A stretch of DNA of 64,000 bases from Acidocella sp. (GCA_027308685.1 DAIDEE010000049.1:25442-89441), one strand, 5' to 3'. Numbered from the stretch's first letter, positions 45,665 to 55,082 are shown. Program-made: numbers and translations. The notes: generated by a model not told the origin, from the letters alone.

Positions 45665-46459
45665 ATGAAACACTTGTCCCTTCTGGCGCTGCTCACCCTC
45701 ACCCCCGGCCTCGCCTCGGCAACTGGCCTCCCCAGCGCCCTCACCGGCCAGGATGCGACCTACACGCTCACGCTGGCCAAGGTACGCACCCATGATGTCA
45801 CCGGCGCGACAGGTGCCATGCGGTTTTCGATGGTGGATGGCTGCACCGGTTGGGGCACCACCCAGCACATGACCCTGTTGATCCGCAACGCCGACGGCTC
45901 GCTCAATAAATCTGTCTCCGATTACATGACCTGGGAAACCAAGGACGGCAAAACCCTCACCTTCGTGCTGCGCGAACGCGATAATGACGGCAAGCTGGTC
46001 ACCGATGATGCCGGCACCGCCACCCACACCGGCCCCGACAACGCCGGACAGGTGGTTTACACCACGCCGGCCGGCCGGCTGATGCCGCTGCCGCCTGGCA
46101 CGTTGTTCCCGATGGCGCATACCGAAACCCTGCTGGAAGGCGGCACCGATGGCAAAAAAACCATCGCCGTCCCGTTGTTCGACGGCACGTCGGACTCCGG
46201 TGCCCAAAACACCTTCATCGCCATCCTCGGCCACCACGGCCCGCAACCCAGCCCTTTTCCGGCTCTCGCCAAACTGCCGAGCACGAATGTGGATATCTCG
46301 TTCTACGACCGCAAAAACGCCGACCAGACTCCGAACTTCCGCAGCCAGATGCGCTATTATAACGATGGCGTCGCCAGCAATATCCTGCTCGATTTCGGCG
46401 ACTTCGTGATGCGTGGTAAACTCGATAAGCTCACCATCCCTGCCTCCACCTGCAAATAA
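45665..46459 (+). CDS. eipB: EipB-like (DUF1849) periplasmic envelope-integrity protein
   Basis: A 264-residue exported protein (signal peptide about 1-20, cleaved near ASA) that resembles DUF1849/EipB, a periplasmic beta-spiral protein needed for envelope integrity in Brucella. Family features are the MVDGCTGWGTTQHM segment, MTWETKDGKTLTF, LPPGTLFPMAHTETLLE and VPLFDGTSD. A conserved disulfide-forming Cys pair is plausible (Cys in DGCTGW and near the C-terminus, PASTCK). The start at 45665 begins the signal peptide; the in-frame region upstream lies in uvrB. A thiolase gene follows after 14 bases. Confidence 0.78.
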   Translation: MKHLSLLALLTLTPGLASATGLPSALTGQDATYTLTLAKVRTHDVTGATGAMRFSMVDGCTGWGTTQHMTLLIRNADGSLNKSVSDYMTWETKDGKTLTFVLRERDNDGKLVTDDAGTATHTGPDNAGQVVYTTPAGRLMPLPPGTLFPMAHTETLLEGGTDGKKTIAVPLFDGTSDSGAQNTFIAILGHHGPQPSPFPALAKLPSTNVDISFYDRKNADQTPNFRSQMRYYNDGVASNILLDFGDFVMRGKLDKLTIPASTCK

Positions 46460-46473
46460 TCCAAAGGACTCTC

Positions 46474-47652
46474 ATGCAAGATGTTTTCATTGTCGCAGGG
46501 CAACGCACCGCGATTGGTGACTTCGGCAAAAGCCTGAAGGATATTCCACCCACAAAACTCGGTGAAATCGCCATCCGCGCCGCCCTCAAGGCTGGTGGTA
46601 TCGAAGCCGCTGAAATCCAGCATGTGGTGATGGGCAATGTCATCCACACCGAACCGCGCGACGCCTATATTTCGCGGGTCGCCGCCGTCGATGCGGGTAT
46701 TCCCATCGAAACCCCAGCGCTGACCGTAAATCGCCTGTGCGGCTCTGGTCTGCAGGCCATCATCACCGCCGCCCAGACCATTATGCTGGGCGATGCCGAT
46801 ATCACCATCGGTGGCGGCGCGGAATCAATGTCACGCGGTGGTTATTTACTCCCCAACGAGCGCTGGGGTGCCCGCCTCGGCGACGGCAAGGTGATGGACA
46901 TGGTGGTCGGTGCGCTGCACGACCCGTTCGGCCACGGCCACATGGGCATCACCGCGGAAAATATCGCCACGCGCTATCAAATCACCCGCGATGAGCAGGA
47001 TGCGTTCTCGCTGGAATCCCACCGCCGCGCCGCCCACGCCATCGCCAACGGTTACTTCACCAGCCAGATCACGCCGGTTGAATTGCCATCCCGCAAAGGC
47101 CCGATCGAATTCGCCACCGATGAGCATGTGCGCGATGACATCAGCGCCGACAAACTCGGCGCCCTGAAACCGGCTTTCAAAAAAGACGGCTCGGTCACCG
47201 CCGGCAACGCGTCGGGCCTCAACGACGCCGGGGCCGCGGTGGTGTTGATGAGCGCCGAACAAGTCACCAAACGCAATGCCAAACCGATGGCCCGCATCGT
47301 CGCCTACGGCCACGCCGGGGTGGACCCAAACTACATGGGGCTGGGGCCAATTCCGGCCTCGCAAATCGCCCTCAAAAAAGCCGGGTTGACCGCCGCTGAC
47401 ATCGACATCGTGGAATCCAATGAAGCCTTCGCAGCCCAAGCCTGCGCGGTCTCGCGCGACCTCGGCCTCGACCCGGCCAAAGTAAACCCCAACGGCGGTG
47501 CCATCGCGCTAGGCCACCCGATTGGCGCGTCCGGCGCCATCATCGCCATCAAGGCGATCTATGAACTGCACCGCACCCAAAAACGTTATGCACTGGCCAC
47601 CATGTGCATCGGCGGCGGGCAGGGCATCGCGCTGCTTCTGGAGCGGGTCTGA
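46474..47652 (+). CDS. Acetyl-CoA acetyltransferase (beta-ketothiolase)
   Basis: A 392-residue thiolase with all catalytic residues: Cys in NRLCGSGLQ (about residue 89), His in GHPIGASGA and the second Cys in CIGGGQG. The GQRTAIGDFGKSL start and short length fit biosynthetic thiolases of the PhaA/BktB type that feed polyhydroxybutyrate, in agreement with the nearby phasin; degradative use is also possible. AAGGA lies upstream of ATG. A 14-base-pair hairpin follows the stop by four bases. Confidence 0.93.
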   Translation: MQDVFIVAGQRTAIGDFGKSLKDIPPTKLGEIAIRAALKAGGIEAAEIQHVVMGNVIHTEPRDAYISRVAAVDAGIPIETPALTVNRLCGSGLQAIITAAQTIMLGDADITIGGGAESMSRGGYLLPNERWGARLGDGKVMDMVVGALHDPFGHGHMGITAENIATRYQITRDEQDAFSLESHRRAAHAIANGYFTSQITPVELPSRKGPIEFATDEHVRDDISADKLGALKPAFKKDGSVTAGNASGLNDAGAAVVLMSAEQVTKRNAKPMARIVAYGHAGVDPNYMGLGPIPASQIALKKAGLTAADIDIVESNEAFAAQACAVSRDLGLDPAKVNPNGGAIALGHPIGASGAIIAIKAIYELHRTQKRYALATMCIGGGQGIALLLERV

Positions 47653-47656
47653 ACTA

Positions 47657-47689
47657 ACAAAGCCGGTGGAGCGCATCCACCGGCTTTGT
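47657..47689. terminator. Bidirectional hairpin between the thiolase and protease genes
   Basis: ACAAAGCCGGTGGA (47657-47670) pairs perfectly with TCCACCGGCTTTGT (47676-47689) around a five-base loop. It lies between convergent stop codons, 4 bases after one and 23 before the other, and so may terminate both. Confidence 0.88.
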
Positions 47690-47712
47690 CTGCAAGGCTA
47701 TCGTATCCGTGC

Positions 47713-49278
47713 TCAGCCTTTATCGGGTGCCTTTTTGCCAAGCCCCACGCCGACAAACAACGCCTGGCCCTGCCGGATGATCCGCAGCGCCACCGCCGGG
47801 TTGCCGGATTTTTTAGCGGCATCGATTGCAGCAACCGCCTGATCGGGCGAGTTGATATCCTTGGGGCCTACGCCCACCAGCAAATCGCCGGCTTGCAACC
47901 CAGCCCGATCCGCCAGCGAGTTCGGCTTCACTTTTACAATCACCGCCCCTTGCGCGGTTGACGGCAGGTTAAGCTGGCCGCGCGTATCGGGCGTCAGCGG
48001 CGCGATTGTCAGCCCCAGCCCGGCTTGACCCGGCGTAGCTGCACTCGGCGCATTGTTGGCTTGTTTGAAAGCCGCATCCGGGTTAGCCGGCATGGTGGTC
48101 ACCGCCACTGAGAGGGTGTTGGTTTTGCCACCGCGGACATACTCAATGCTGGTATCATGGCCAGGGTCCACGTTGGCGATGTCAGAAGCCAGATCACCCG
48201 GGTTGGTCACGGTAACGCCATTGACCTTGGTGATCACATCACCAGGCTGCAAACCGGCCCTGAAAGCTGGGCTGCCGGGCGATATCGCGGCGATCAACGC
48301 ACCATCCTTCGACGGGTCCTCAGACGGCAAGCCCATGGCCTGCGCCATCTGCGGCGAAATTTCTTGCGCCGCAACGCCTAAATAACCGCGCACCACTTTG
48401 CCACCAGTCTGCAACTGGTCCACCACCCGTTTCACCATGTCAGACGGGATGGCAAAGCCAATGCCGACCGACCCGCCGGTAGGCGAGAGGATGGCGGTGT
48501 TCACGCCGATCACTTCGCCGCGCTGGTCGAACAATGGACCACCAGAATTACCTTCATTGATCGGTGCATCGATCTGAATGAATTTATCGTACGGGCCATC
48601 ACCAATATCGCGGCCGAGCGCCGAGACGATACCCGCCGTGACCGTGCCGCCCAAACCAAACGGATTGCCTAGCGCGATCACCCATTCGCCGGGTTCAACA
48701 TTGGCCGAGCTGCCGATATCCACGTATGGTAGTGGCCGGCCGGCATCGATCTTCAATACCGCCAAGTCAGTGCGGGCATCGGTGCCAAGGATTTTGGCGG
48801 GATAGGTCGAACCATTGGAAAGCGTAACGGTAACGGTTTTGGCGTCCTTCACCACATGGTTATTGGTCACCACGATGCCCGACGAGTTGATGATGAAACC
48901 CGAGCCTTTGGCCTCCACCGCCTGTTGCTGCTGAGGAATACCCTGCAACCCGAACGGAAAGCCCGGTGGGAAGCCTGGAATATTGGGCAACCCCTGCGGC
49001 ATCTGGCCCTGTGACTGGCCTTCACCGTCGCCACCGACATTGTCAGATGTCTGGTCGAGCTTGAGATGCACATCAATTGAAACCACCGCCGGGGTAACTT
49101 TTTTCACGAGATTGGTGAAATCCCCCACCGGAGTAAAATTCTGCTGAACGGCGGCTGAAGCATTCAGGGCGGGATCAGGACCAGCGGCGCGCGCGCGGGT
49201 GGCAAACGTACCGCCCAGGGCCGTTGCACCCAAAAGCAGCAAGCCCAACGCCATGCTACGATGTTTTGTATAAAGCAT
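47713..49278 (-). CDS. degP: DegP/Do-type periplasmic serine protease
   Basis: A 521-residue HtrA protein with signal peptide (hydrophobic core residues 9-24), a Gly/Gln/Pro-rich Q-linker near residues 80-120, the trypsin-like domain with His in TNNHVV, Asp in TDLAVLK and Ser in GNSGGP, and two PDZ domains (about 300-395 and 425-515). It degrades or refolds damaged envelope proteins in the periplasm. Start ATG 49278 has a GGAG about 11 bases upstream, slightly long spacing; an inner ATG nine codons on is possible. No clear RpoE-type promoter was found. Confidence 0.94.
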   Translation of the reverse strand: MLYTKHRSMALGLLLLGATALGGTFATRARAAGPDPALNASAAVQQNFTPVGDFTNLVKKVTPAVVSIDVHLKLDQTSDNVGGDGEGQSQGQMPQGLPNIPGFPPGFPFGLQGIPQQQQAVEAKGSGFIINSSGIVVTNNHVVKDAKTVTVTLSNGSTYPAKILGTDARTDLAVLKIDAGRPLPYVDIGSSANVEPGEWVIALGNPFGLGGTVTAGIVSALGRDIGDGPYDKFIQIDAPINEGNSGGPLFDQRGEVIGVNTAILSPTGGSVGIGFAIPSDMVKRVVDQLQTGGKVVRGYLGVAAQEISPQMAQAMGLPSEDPSKDGALIAAISPGSPAFRAGLQPGDVITKVNGVTVTNPGDLASDIANVDPGHDTSIEYVRGGKTNTLSVAVTTMPANPDAAFKQANNAPSAATPGQAGLGLTIAPLTPDTRGQLNLPSTAQGAVIVKVKPNSLADRAGLQAGDLLVGVGPKDINSPDQAVAAIDAAKKSGNPAVALRIIRQGQALFVGVGLGKKAPDKG

Positions 49279-49468
49279 AATTCACCCGGCTCCTTGAAAA
49301 AACTGCTGAAATTCCTGAGACTAACGGCTGGTTAAGTCGTTTCTCTGCCGCTTCTTAACGCCACCGCACCATACCGCGATAAGGCCAGCAGATGAAAGAG
49401 TTGTTACCTGAAAAGCACACCCAAGGGAAATCATCGATTATTTACGAATTGTCACTGGGGCACCAAAA

Positions 49469-50173
49469 TTACGCCCGCACATCCACCAGCACAATTTCGG
49501 CCGCCTTTATCGCCTCGATCATCACTTTGGGCTCTTCATGCAGGGCCACGCCGTCGCGCTCATGAGCTAAAATCCCGTTTACTTTTATTTCGCCCACTGC
49601 GGCCACCAGATAAGCCGCACGGCCTGGCTGAAGGTTATAAGTGGTGGTTTCACCAGCCTGCATCTTCACCGCCAGCACCGCGGCATCGGCATAAAGCGGC
49701 AGTGCCTCGGTGTCGGCGTCCGCTGGCCGGCCGCTGGCCAGCACCTGCAACCCTTCGCCGGTGGCGCGTGGAAATTCCCGGGCCTGCCAGCCTGGCTTCA
49801 CATCACGCTCATCAGGCGTAATCCATATCTGGAACAACCGTGTCGCCTCGCTCTCCTGGTTCATCTCGGCGTGCCGGATGCCGGTCCCGGCGTGCATCAC
49901 CTGCACATCGCCGGCCCGCGTGGCGCCCACATTGCCCAAGCTATCCTTATGGGTGATGGCCCCCTGACGCACGAACGTGATGATTTCCATATTATCATGA
50001 GGGTGCGCGCCAAAGCCGGTGCCTGGCGCAATTTCATCGTCATTCCATACCAAAAGCGCGCCAAACCCCATCCGCTTCGGGTCGCGGTAATGGCCGAAAC
50101 TGAAGTGATGCTTGGCGTTCAGCCAGTCGTTACGAAACGCGCCGAGTGAAGAAAACGGACGAATATCAATCAT
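49469..50173 (-). CDS. Pirin family protein (YhaK-like)
   Basis: A 234-residue bicupin of the pirin family. The metal-binding residues appear in GAHPHDNMEIITFV and HAGTGIRHAEMNQ (His/Glu set), characteristic of quercetinase-type and YhaK pirins. Members act as redox sensors or quercetin 2,3-dioxygenases. It follows marR by 105 bases, and the palindrome at 50258-50279 lies in between, which suggests direct regulation by the MarR protein. GGAG is present upstream of ATG. Confidence 0.9.
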   Translation of the reverse strand: MIDIRPFSSLGAFRNDWLNAKHHFSFGHYRDPKRMGFGALLVWNDDEIAPGTGFGAHPHDNMEIITFVRQGAITHKDSLGNVGATRAGDVQVMHAGTGIRHAEMNQESEATRLFQIWITPDERDVKPGWQAREFPRATGEGLQVLASGRPADADTEALPLYADAAVLAVKMQAGETTTYNLQPGRAAYLVAAVGEIKVNGILAHERDGVALHEEPKVMIEAIKAAEIVLVDVRA

Positions 50174-50257
50174 GGGACTCTCCTAAAACCTCGTGGGAGG
50201 CAAATTCAGATTTTCGACTGGACCACACGGCCATACAAACTCGGATCACCCGGCTCC

Positions 50258-50279
50258 AATCGTTCGATATCGAATGATT
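50258..50279. promoter_or_regulatory. Palindromic operator candidate for the MarR regulator
   Basis: AATCGTTCGATATCGAATGATT is nearly perfectly palindromic over 22 bases with a perfect 12-base core TTCGATATCGAA. It lies at the end of marR, about 85 bases upstream of the pirin start. Spacing and form are those of MarR-family sites. Confidence 0.6.
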
Positions 50280-50755
50280 TAGTCCTTGCCACTCTCATTG
50301 CAAGTGGCTGCCGCCAGCCCCACCCGGCGCAACAAATCATCCAGCGTTGCGATTTCCGCATCGGTCAGGCCGGTCATGGCGGCGGCGATATCGTCGGCAT
50401 GGCGCGGAAACAAGCAGCCAATGAACGCCCGCCCCGCCTCCGTCAGACCGACCTCGACGCTACGCTTATCCGCCGCCACCCGGCAACGAGTCACAAACCC
50501 GCGCTCTTCAAGTTTGTCGATCAGATCCGTCATGTTGCCAGGGCTGGTCAATATTTTTTGAATGAGAGCCCGCTGCGTCAAGGGGCCTAAATGCAGCAGC
50601 GCCTCCAACACGCCCAGTTGGGTATGGGTCACGCCCAGCTCCACCAACCGCGCCTCGGTTCGCGCCGCCACCGCCCGGCTGGCACGCTCCAGCTTCACGT
50701 AAAGCCGCACCGCGGCGATGGTACGCGGGTCCGTCACGTTAAACATTTTGGTCAT
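50279..50755 (-). CDS. MarR-family transcriptional regulator
   Basis: A 158-residue winged-helix protein. The helix-turn-helix runs through VTHTQLGVLEALLHLGPLTQRALIQKILTSPGNMTDLIDKLEERGFVTR, with the wing region RCRVAADKRSVEVGLTEAG. MarR proteins usually repress stress or catabolic genes in response to phenolics or oxidants. The ATG directly follows the stop of the upstream usp gene (TGAATG) so the two are coupled, and the pirin gene follows. Together with the palindrome at 50258-50279 it appears to form a usp-marR-pirin unit. Confidence 0.92.
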   Translation of the reverse strand: MTKMFNVTDPRTIAAVRLYVKLERASRAVAARTEARLVELGVTHTQLGVLEALLHLGPLTQRALIQKILTSPGNMTDLIDKLEERGFVTRCRVAADKRSVEVGLTEAGRAFIGCLFPRHADDIAAAMTGLTDAEIATLDDLLRRVGLAAATCNESGKD

Positions 50756-51622
50756 TCAGCGGTTCATCAACACCGGCAACGTGGCATTTTCAAGTACATG
50801 GGTGGTGTTGCCGCCCAAAATTAACTGCCGCAACCGCGAGGTGGAGTAAGCCCCCATCGACATCAAATCCGCGCCGAAATCCGCCGCCGCCGCCAACAAC
50901 CCGGCAGCCACCACTTTATCAACCGGCCTGAAACTCACCATATCGGCGGTCACGCCATGGTGGGCGATATATTCCACCACCTGCGCCCCGACCGGCCCAC
51001 GGCGCTGGTATTCATCGCACACCAGCACCCGCACCGCCTCGGCCTGGCGCACAAACGGCATGATCGACGCCAGGGCCGAGGCCGATTCATGAGTCCCATT
51101 CCAGGCAATGGCAATCCGCTTACCCAGGGTCGCCGGTTTGGCGAACGGCGCCATCATCACCGGCCGGCCGCTCTCAAATAGCACCGCGTGCAACGCATCG
51201 GCCGATGCCACATCCTCACCATGCTGCGGATGCGGCACAATGGTTAAATCCGCCAGCCGTGCCTGGAACGAGATAATCTCATCCTCGCGCCCGGTGACCG
51301 AGGCAAAACTGGCACTGGGTTCATTCCGCCCCATCACGGCGTCGCCCACCATGATCTGATGTTCTTCAGTGGCGGCCATGAATAAATCATGCAGGCCCAT
51401 GGCCCGGCTGCCGCTTTCGCGCTCGGTGGCGCTCATCATCTCCTCGATCATCGCGCCCGACAGACCCTCACCGGCCAGCGGCGCCACATCGCGCGAGTCC
51501 ACCTTAATATGAAGCACCTGCAAATGCGCATTCCACATTTTGGCCAGCATCAGCCCGGTATGCAGCGCCACCTCGCCCGAACCCGAACTGCTCAATGGCA
51601 CTAAAAACTTGCGAACCGACAT
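50756..51622 (-). CDS. Universal stress protein (tandem UspA)
   Basis: A 288-residue protein composed of two Usp-type alpha/beta domains. The first starts KFLVPLSSSGSGEVAL, the second KRIAIAWNGTHESASAL and ends with the nucleotide-binding MGAYSTSRLRQLILGGNTTHVLENATLPVLM, close to the G-2x-G-9x-G(S/T) motif. Such proteins bind ATP or act in stress survival. It heads a unit with marR and the pirin gene on the minus strand. The start is preceded by GGAGG about 7 bases upstream. Confidence 0.88.
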   Translation of the reverse strand: MSVRKFLVPLSSSGSGEVALHTGLMLAKMWNAHLQVLHIKVDSRDVAPLAGEGLSGAMIEEMMSATERESGSRAMGLHDLFMAATEEHQIMVGDAVMGRNEPSASFASVTGREDEIISFQARLADLTIVPHPQHGEDVASADALHAVLFESGRPVMMAPFAKPATLGKRIAIAWNGTHESASALASIMPFVRQAEAVRVLVCDEYQRRGPVGAQVVEYIAHHGVTADMVSFRPVDKVVAAGLLAAAADFGADLMSMGAYSTSRLRQLILGGNTTHVLENATLPVLMNR

Positions 51623-51662
51623 ATAAACGCCTCCTATGCAGAGCGATTTATATCATTTTACG

Positions 51663-52403
51663 CTAACTCTGTCCTAAAAATCCAATATCGCGCGCGCGGC
51701 GCATCAAATGCTCGCCGCCATCCACGGTGATGGTGGTACCGGTCATCGAGGGGGTTTGCAAAATCATTAGCGCCGCCCGGGCGATATCCTCCGGCGTGGC
51801 GCCACGCTGCAACGGGTTGGCGCGCCAGGCGACCTCAAAGCGCTCCGGCGTTTGCAGAGACGATATCATGGTCAAACCTGGTGCAATACCGCACACCCGG
51901 ATTTTTGGTGCCAGAGCAATAGCGAACATCTCAGTCGCTGCCGCCAGTGCCGCCTTGCTCAACGTGTAGCTGAAAAAATCCGGGTTCAGATTGCTGAGTT
52001 TCTGGTCGAGAATATTGATCACCACACCACGCTCCAAGGTCTGCGCCTCGGCGAAATATTTCGTCAGCAATACCGGCGCCACCAAATTCGGTGCAATATG
52101 GGCACTCAGGCTCTCAGGCGTCACGTTGGCAGGCGAATCAAACTCAAAGCGCGAGGCGTTATTGATCAGCCCGGCCAGTGGCCCGGCAGAGTCCACCGCC
52201 TGCGCAATCAGCCGCGCGGGGATGCCAGGTTCCGCCAAATCGCCGAACACCATCGGCATATCAAGCTCGCTGGCCAGCTTATCAAGCTCGTCATTGGGCG
52301 TGCGGGCGTGCAACACCACCTTGATCCCTGCCGCCACAATTGCGCGGGCCATGGCAGCGCCCAAGCGCCGCGCTGACCCCGTTATAAGAACCGCTCCATC
52401 CAT
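51663..52403 (-). CDS. SDR-family protein of pteridine reductase/FolM type
   Basis: A 246-residue SDR with TGSARRLGAAMA as cofactor loop (the TGxxRRxG form of pteridine reductase PTR1 and FolM), NNASRFEFD, and FFSYTLSKAAL with the catalytic YxxxK. FolM reduces dihydromonapterin or acts as an alternative dihydrofolate reductase. It lies 9 bases past the puuB stop on the same strand and so may belong to the polyamine operon transcriptionally, although no functional link is evident. FolE is encoded elsewhere in the window. Confidence 0.78.
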   Translation of the reverse strand: MDGAVLITGSARRLGAAMARAIVAAGIKVVLHARTPNDELDKLASELDMPMVFGDLAEPGIPARLIAQAVDSAGPLAGLINNASRFEFDSPANVTPESLSAHIAPNLVAPVLLTKYFAEAQTLERGVVINILDQKLSNLNPDFFSYTLSKAALAAATEMFAIALAPKIRVCGIAPGLTMISSLQTPERFEVAWRANPLQRGATPEDIARAALMILQTPSMTGTTITVDGGEHLMRRARDIGFLGQS

Positions 52404-52412
52404 GGGCGCTGT

Positions 52413-53672
52413 TTACAGCATGTCGCGTAAACGAAAATAGCTGGTGGCCAGTAACAAAGCCGGCACCTTAAGCCGCCGCCCGCCTGGAAACCGCGCATGC
52501 GGAATTTTGGCAAACACATCAAACCTCTCCGCCTGCCCGGCAATCGCCTCCGCCACCAATTTGCCCGCCAGACCCGTGAGCGCCACGCCGTGCCCGGAGA
52601 ACCCGTGCGCAAATAAAATATTATCTGCCAATTTGCCAAAATGCGGAGCGCGATTTTGCGTGATATCCACGTTCCCACCCCAGCAATACTCCACCCGCGC
52701 ATCAGCCAGTTGCGGAAACACTTTTTGCGCCCGCTTCAGCATGGAGGCCGCAAGGCTAGGCGGCGGCAGGGTAGAATAGGAAACGCGGCCACCGAAGAGC
52801 ATCCGGTCATCCGCCGAGCGACGAAAATAATCCAGCACAAAATTCAAATCCGCCACCGCCTCGTTTCGCGGAATCATTTGCGCTACATCGGCCCGCGGCT
52901 CGGTGGCAATAATATATGTACCCACCGGCATGATGTATCCGGCAATCGGCTCTATCAAATCGCTCAGGTAAGCCCCACCAGCCGTGAATAGAAACGACGC
53001 GCAGACAGTATGCTGCCTGGTTGCGATGGTAATGGTTTTGCCCGGTGTAACCTTACGCACTTTGGTTTGGCTATACAGCATCGCGCCCGCTGCCTGCGCC
53101 GCCTTCGCCAGCCCCAGCGTATAATTCAATGGGTGAATATGGCCGGAGATATGATCCTCCAACGCCGCCAGATACTTCGGGCTGGCCAGACGCGCCTGCA
53201 ACGCAGCGCCTTGCAGGACCTGGCCCACCGGTGCGCCCAATTCCAACAATTCGGCTTGCGCTTCATGCAATTCGCGCACATGGCGTGGCTTGATGGCCGC
53301 ATGCAGATAACCACGCGCCGGGTCGCACGGAATGCCGAAGCGCTGGACCTGCGCGTGCAGCAAATCCACCGCTTCCGTCGACATATCCCACAGCCGCTTG
53401 GCCTGCGCCGCCCCCACGAGTTGTTTGATTTTCACCTGGGACGCACCAAAACCAGGGAGCACCTGCCCGCCATTACGCCCTGATGCCCCCCAGCCGATAT
53501 GCTCAGCCTCCAGCACTGCCACCCGGTAGCCGCGCTCAGTCAGATGCAAAGCCGCCGAAACGCCCGTGATGCCACCACCGATAATGGCAACATCAACAGT
53601 CACATCCGCCTGTAGCGGTTGCGTATTTAGCTCAACCCGCCGGGTTGCCTCATAGTAATTTCCAAAAGCCAT
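52413..53672 (-). CDS. puuB: FAD-dependent gamma-glutamylputrescine oxidase-like
   Basis: A 419-residue DAO-family FAD oxidoreductase: the ADP-binding motif VDVAIIGGGITGVSAALHL near residue 30, GWGASGRNGGQVLPG and the C-terminal NILFAHGFSGHGVALTGLAGKLVAEAI. This pattern fits PuuB, which oxidises gamma-glutamylputrescine in the PuuABCD pathway. The start 53672 lies two bases past the puuA stop, which supports that pairing; an upstream ATG falls inside puuA. Related glycine/sarcosine oxidases cannot be fully excluded. Confidence 0.88.
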   Translation of the reverse strand: MAFGNYYEATRRVELNTQPLQADVTVDVAIIGGGITGVSAALHLTERGYRVAVLEAEHIGWGASGRNGGQVLPGFGASQVKIKQLVGAAQAKRLWDMSTEAVDLLHAQVQRFGIPCDPARGYLHAAIKPRHVRELHEAQAELLELGAPVGQVLQGAALQARLASPKYLAALEDHISGHIHPLNYTLGLAKAAQAAGAMLYSQTKVRKVTPGKTITIATRQHTVCASFLFTAGGAYLSDLIEPIAGYIMPVGTYIIATEPRADVAQMIPRNEAVADLNFVLDYFRRSADDRMLFGGRVSYSTLPPPSLAASMLKRAQKVFPQLADARVEYCWGGNVDITQNRAPHFGKLADNILFAHGFSGHGVALTGLAGKLVAEAIAGQAERFDVFAKIPHARFPGGRRLKVPALLLATSYFRLRDML

Positions 53673-53674
53673 GG

Positions 53675-55021
53675 TCAGACGTTGAGCAGCAAATGCTCCC
53701 GCTCCCACGAGCTGATCACCCGCAAATAGGTCTCATATTCCAGCCGCTTCACCGCCACCAGAACATCCACCAATTTATCGCCCAGCACCTCACGCATCTG
53801 CTTTGAGGCATCCATGGTATCGAGCGCGTGCGAGAGTTCACGCGGCAAGGTGTATTCGCCCGAATAGGCCGAACCGATTTGCGCCGGTGTAGCCTGTAAA
53901 CCTTCCACCATGCCCAAATACCCACACGCCAGCGTGGCGGCAAACGCAAGGTAGGGGTTGGCATCGGCCCCGGGCACACGATTTTCCACCCGCATCGCCG
54001 ATGGCTCGCCAAACGGCACCCGCAAGCCGCAGGTGCGGTTATCGTACCCCCATTGCAGATTGATCGGCGCATTGGAAAAGCGCGTGAGGCGGCGGTAGGA
54101 ATTCACGTTCGGCGCATAAATCGGCATCGCCGCCGGAATATATTTCTGCAAGCCCGCAATATACGAGAGGAACAGTGGGCTGGCCTTGCCGTCATCGCCG
54201 GCAAATAAATTGCGCCCGGTTACCGGGTCCACCACGCTCTGATGCACATGCATCGCCGAACCGGGTTCAGTTCCCATCGGTTTGCTCATGAAGGTGGCAT
54301 AAATATTATGCCGCAGCGCCACTTCGCGCACCGTGCGCTTGAACAAAAACACCTGGTCGGCAAGGTTCAGCGGGTCGCCATGCAGGAAATTGATTTCCAC
54401 CTGCGCCGCCCCTTCCTCATGGATCAGCGTATCCAAATCGAGGTTTTGCAAATCGCAAAAATCGTACATCTCCTCGAACAGCGGGTCGAACTCATTCACC
54501 GCATCGATCGAATAAGACTGCCGCCCGGTTTCCTGCCGGCCTGAACGCCCTACCGGCGGCACCAAAGGATAATCAGGGTCGGTATTGCGTCCCACCAGAT
54601 AAAATTCCAGCTCCGGCGCCAGCACCGGCTTCCAGCCTTTGTCCTCGTAGAGCTTCAGAACTTTTTGCAGCACTTGCCGAGGCGCCATCGGCACCGGCGT
54701 GCCGTTCGCGTATTGGCAATCGTGAATAATCTGCGCGGTCGGCTCATGCGCCCACGGCACCAGCCGCACCGTGTCAGCATCCGGGATCAGCTTGATGTCG
54801 ATAATCGCAGGGTCGGTCAGCGTATCTTCCGGGTCCTCCGGATATTCGCCGGTGACCGATTGAATAAAAATCGCCTCCGGCAGGCGCGGCGCACCACCTT
54901 GAAAAAATTTCTGGGCAGGCATAATTTTACCGCGTGGAATGCCGGTAATGTCCGGCACCATACATTCAACTTCGGTGATCCGATGTTCATCGAACCATTC
55001 ATGTAAATCAATTTGACTCAT
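53675..55021 (-). CDS. puuA: Gamma-glutamylputrescine synthetase-like glutamine synthetase
   Basis: A 448-residue glutamine-synthetase family enzyme. It shows APELEFYLV, the ATP-site IHEEGAAQVEINFLHGDPL, SAMHVHQSV and NRTCGLRVP, all of the GS fold, with the N-terminal MVPDITGIPRGK instead of the GlnA start. In the Puu pathway it joins glutamate to putrescine. Its position after a polyamine transporter and before puuB makes this role likely; a plain GlnA role is unlikely. The start has a hairpin 18 bases upstream and is 62 bases from potF. Confidence 0.91.
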   Translation of the reverse strand: MSQIDLHEWFDEHRITEVECMVPDITGIPRGKIMPAQKFFQGGAPRLPEAIFIQSVTGEYPEDPEDTLTDPAIIDIKLIPDADTVRLVPWAHEPTAQIIHDCQYANGTPVPMAPRQVLQKVLKLYEDKGWKPVLAPELEFYLVGRNTDPDYPLVPPVGRSGRQETGRQSYSIDAVNEFDPLFEEMYDFCDLQNLDLDTLIHEEGAAQVEINFLHGDPLNLADQVFLFKRTVREVALRHNIYATFMSKPMGTEPGSAMHVHQSVVDPVTGRNLFAGDDGKASPLFLSYIAGLQKYIPAAMPIYAPNVNSYRRLTRFSNAPINLQWGYDNRTCGLRVPFGEPSAMRVENRVPGADANPYLAFAATLACGYLGMVEGLQATPAQIGSAYSGEYTLPRELSHALDTMDASKQMREVLGDKLVDVLVAVKRLEYETYLRVISSWEREHLLLNV

Positions 55022-55038
55022 AATACCCTCAAATCCCG

Positions 55039-55065
55039 GCTTTCCCGGTTACTCGCCGGGAAAGC
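55039..55065 (-). other. Intercistronic hairpin between potF and puuA
   Basis: GCTTTCCCGG (55039-55048) and CCGGGAAAGC (55056-55065) pair perfectly over 10 bases with a seven-base loop. Without a T-run it is more likely an mRNA-stabilising or partial attenuation element that keeps potF expression above puuA, as is common after binding-protein genes. Confidence 0.65.
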
Positions 55066-55082
55066 GCGGAAATTTTATATGT

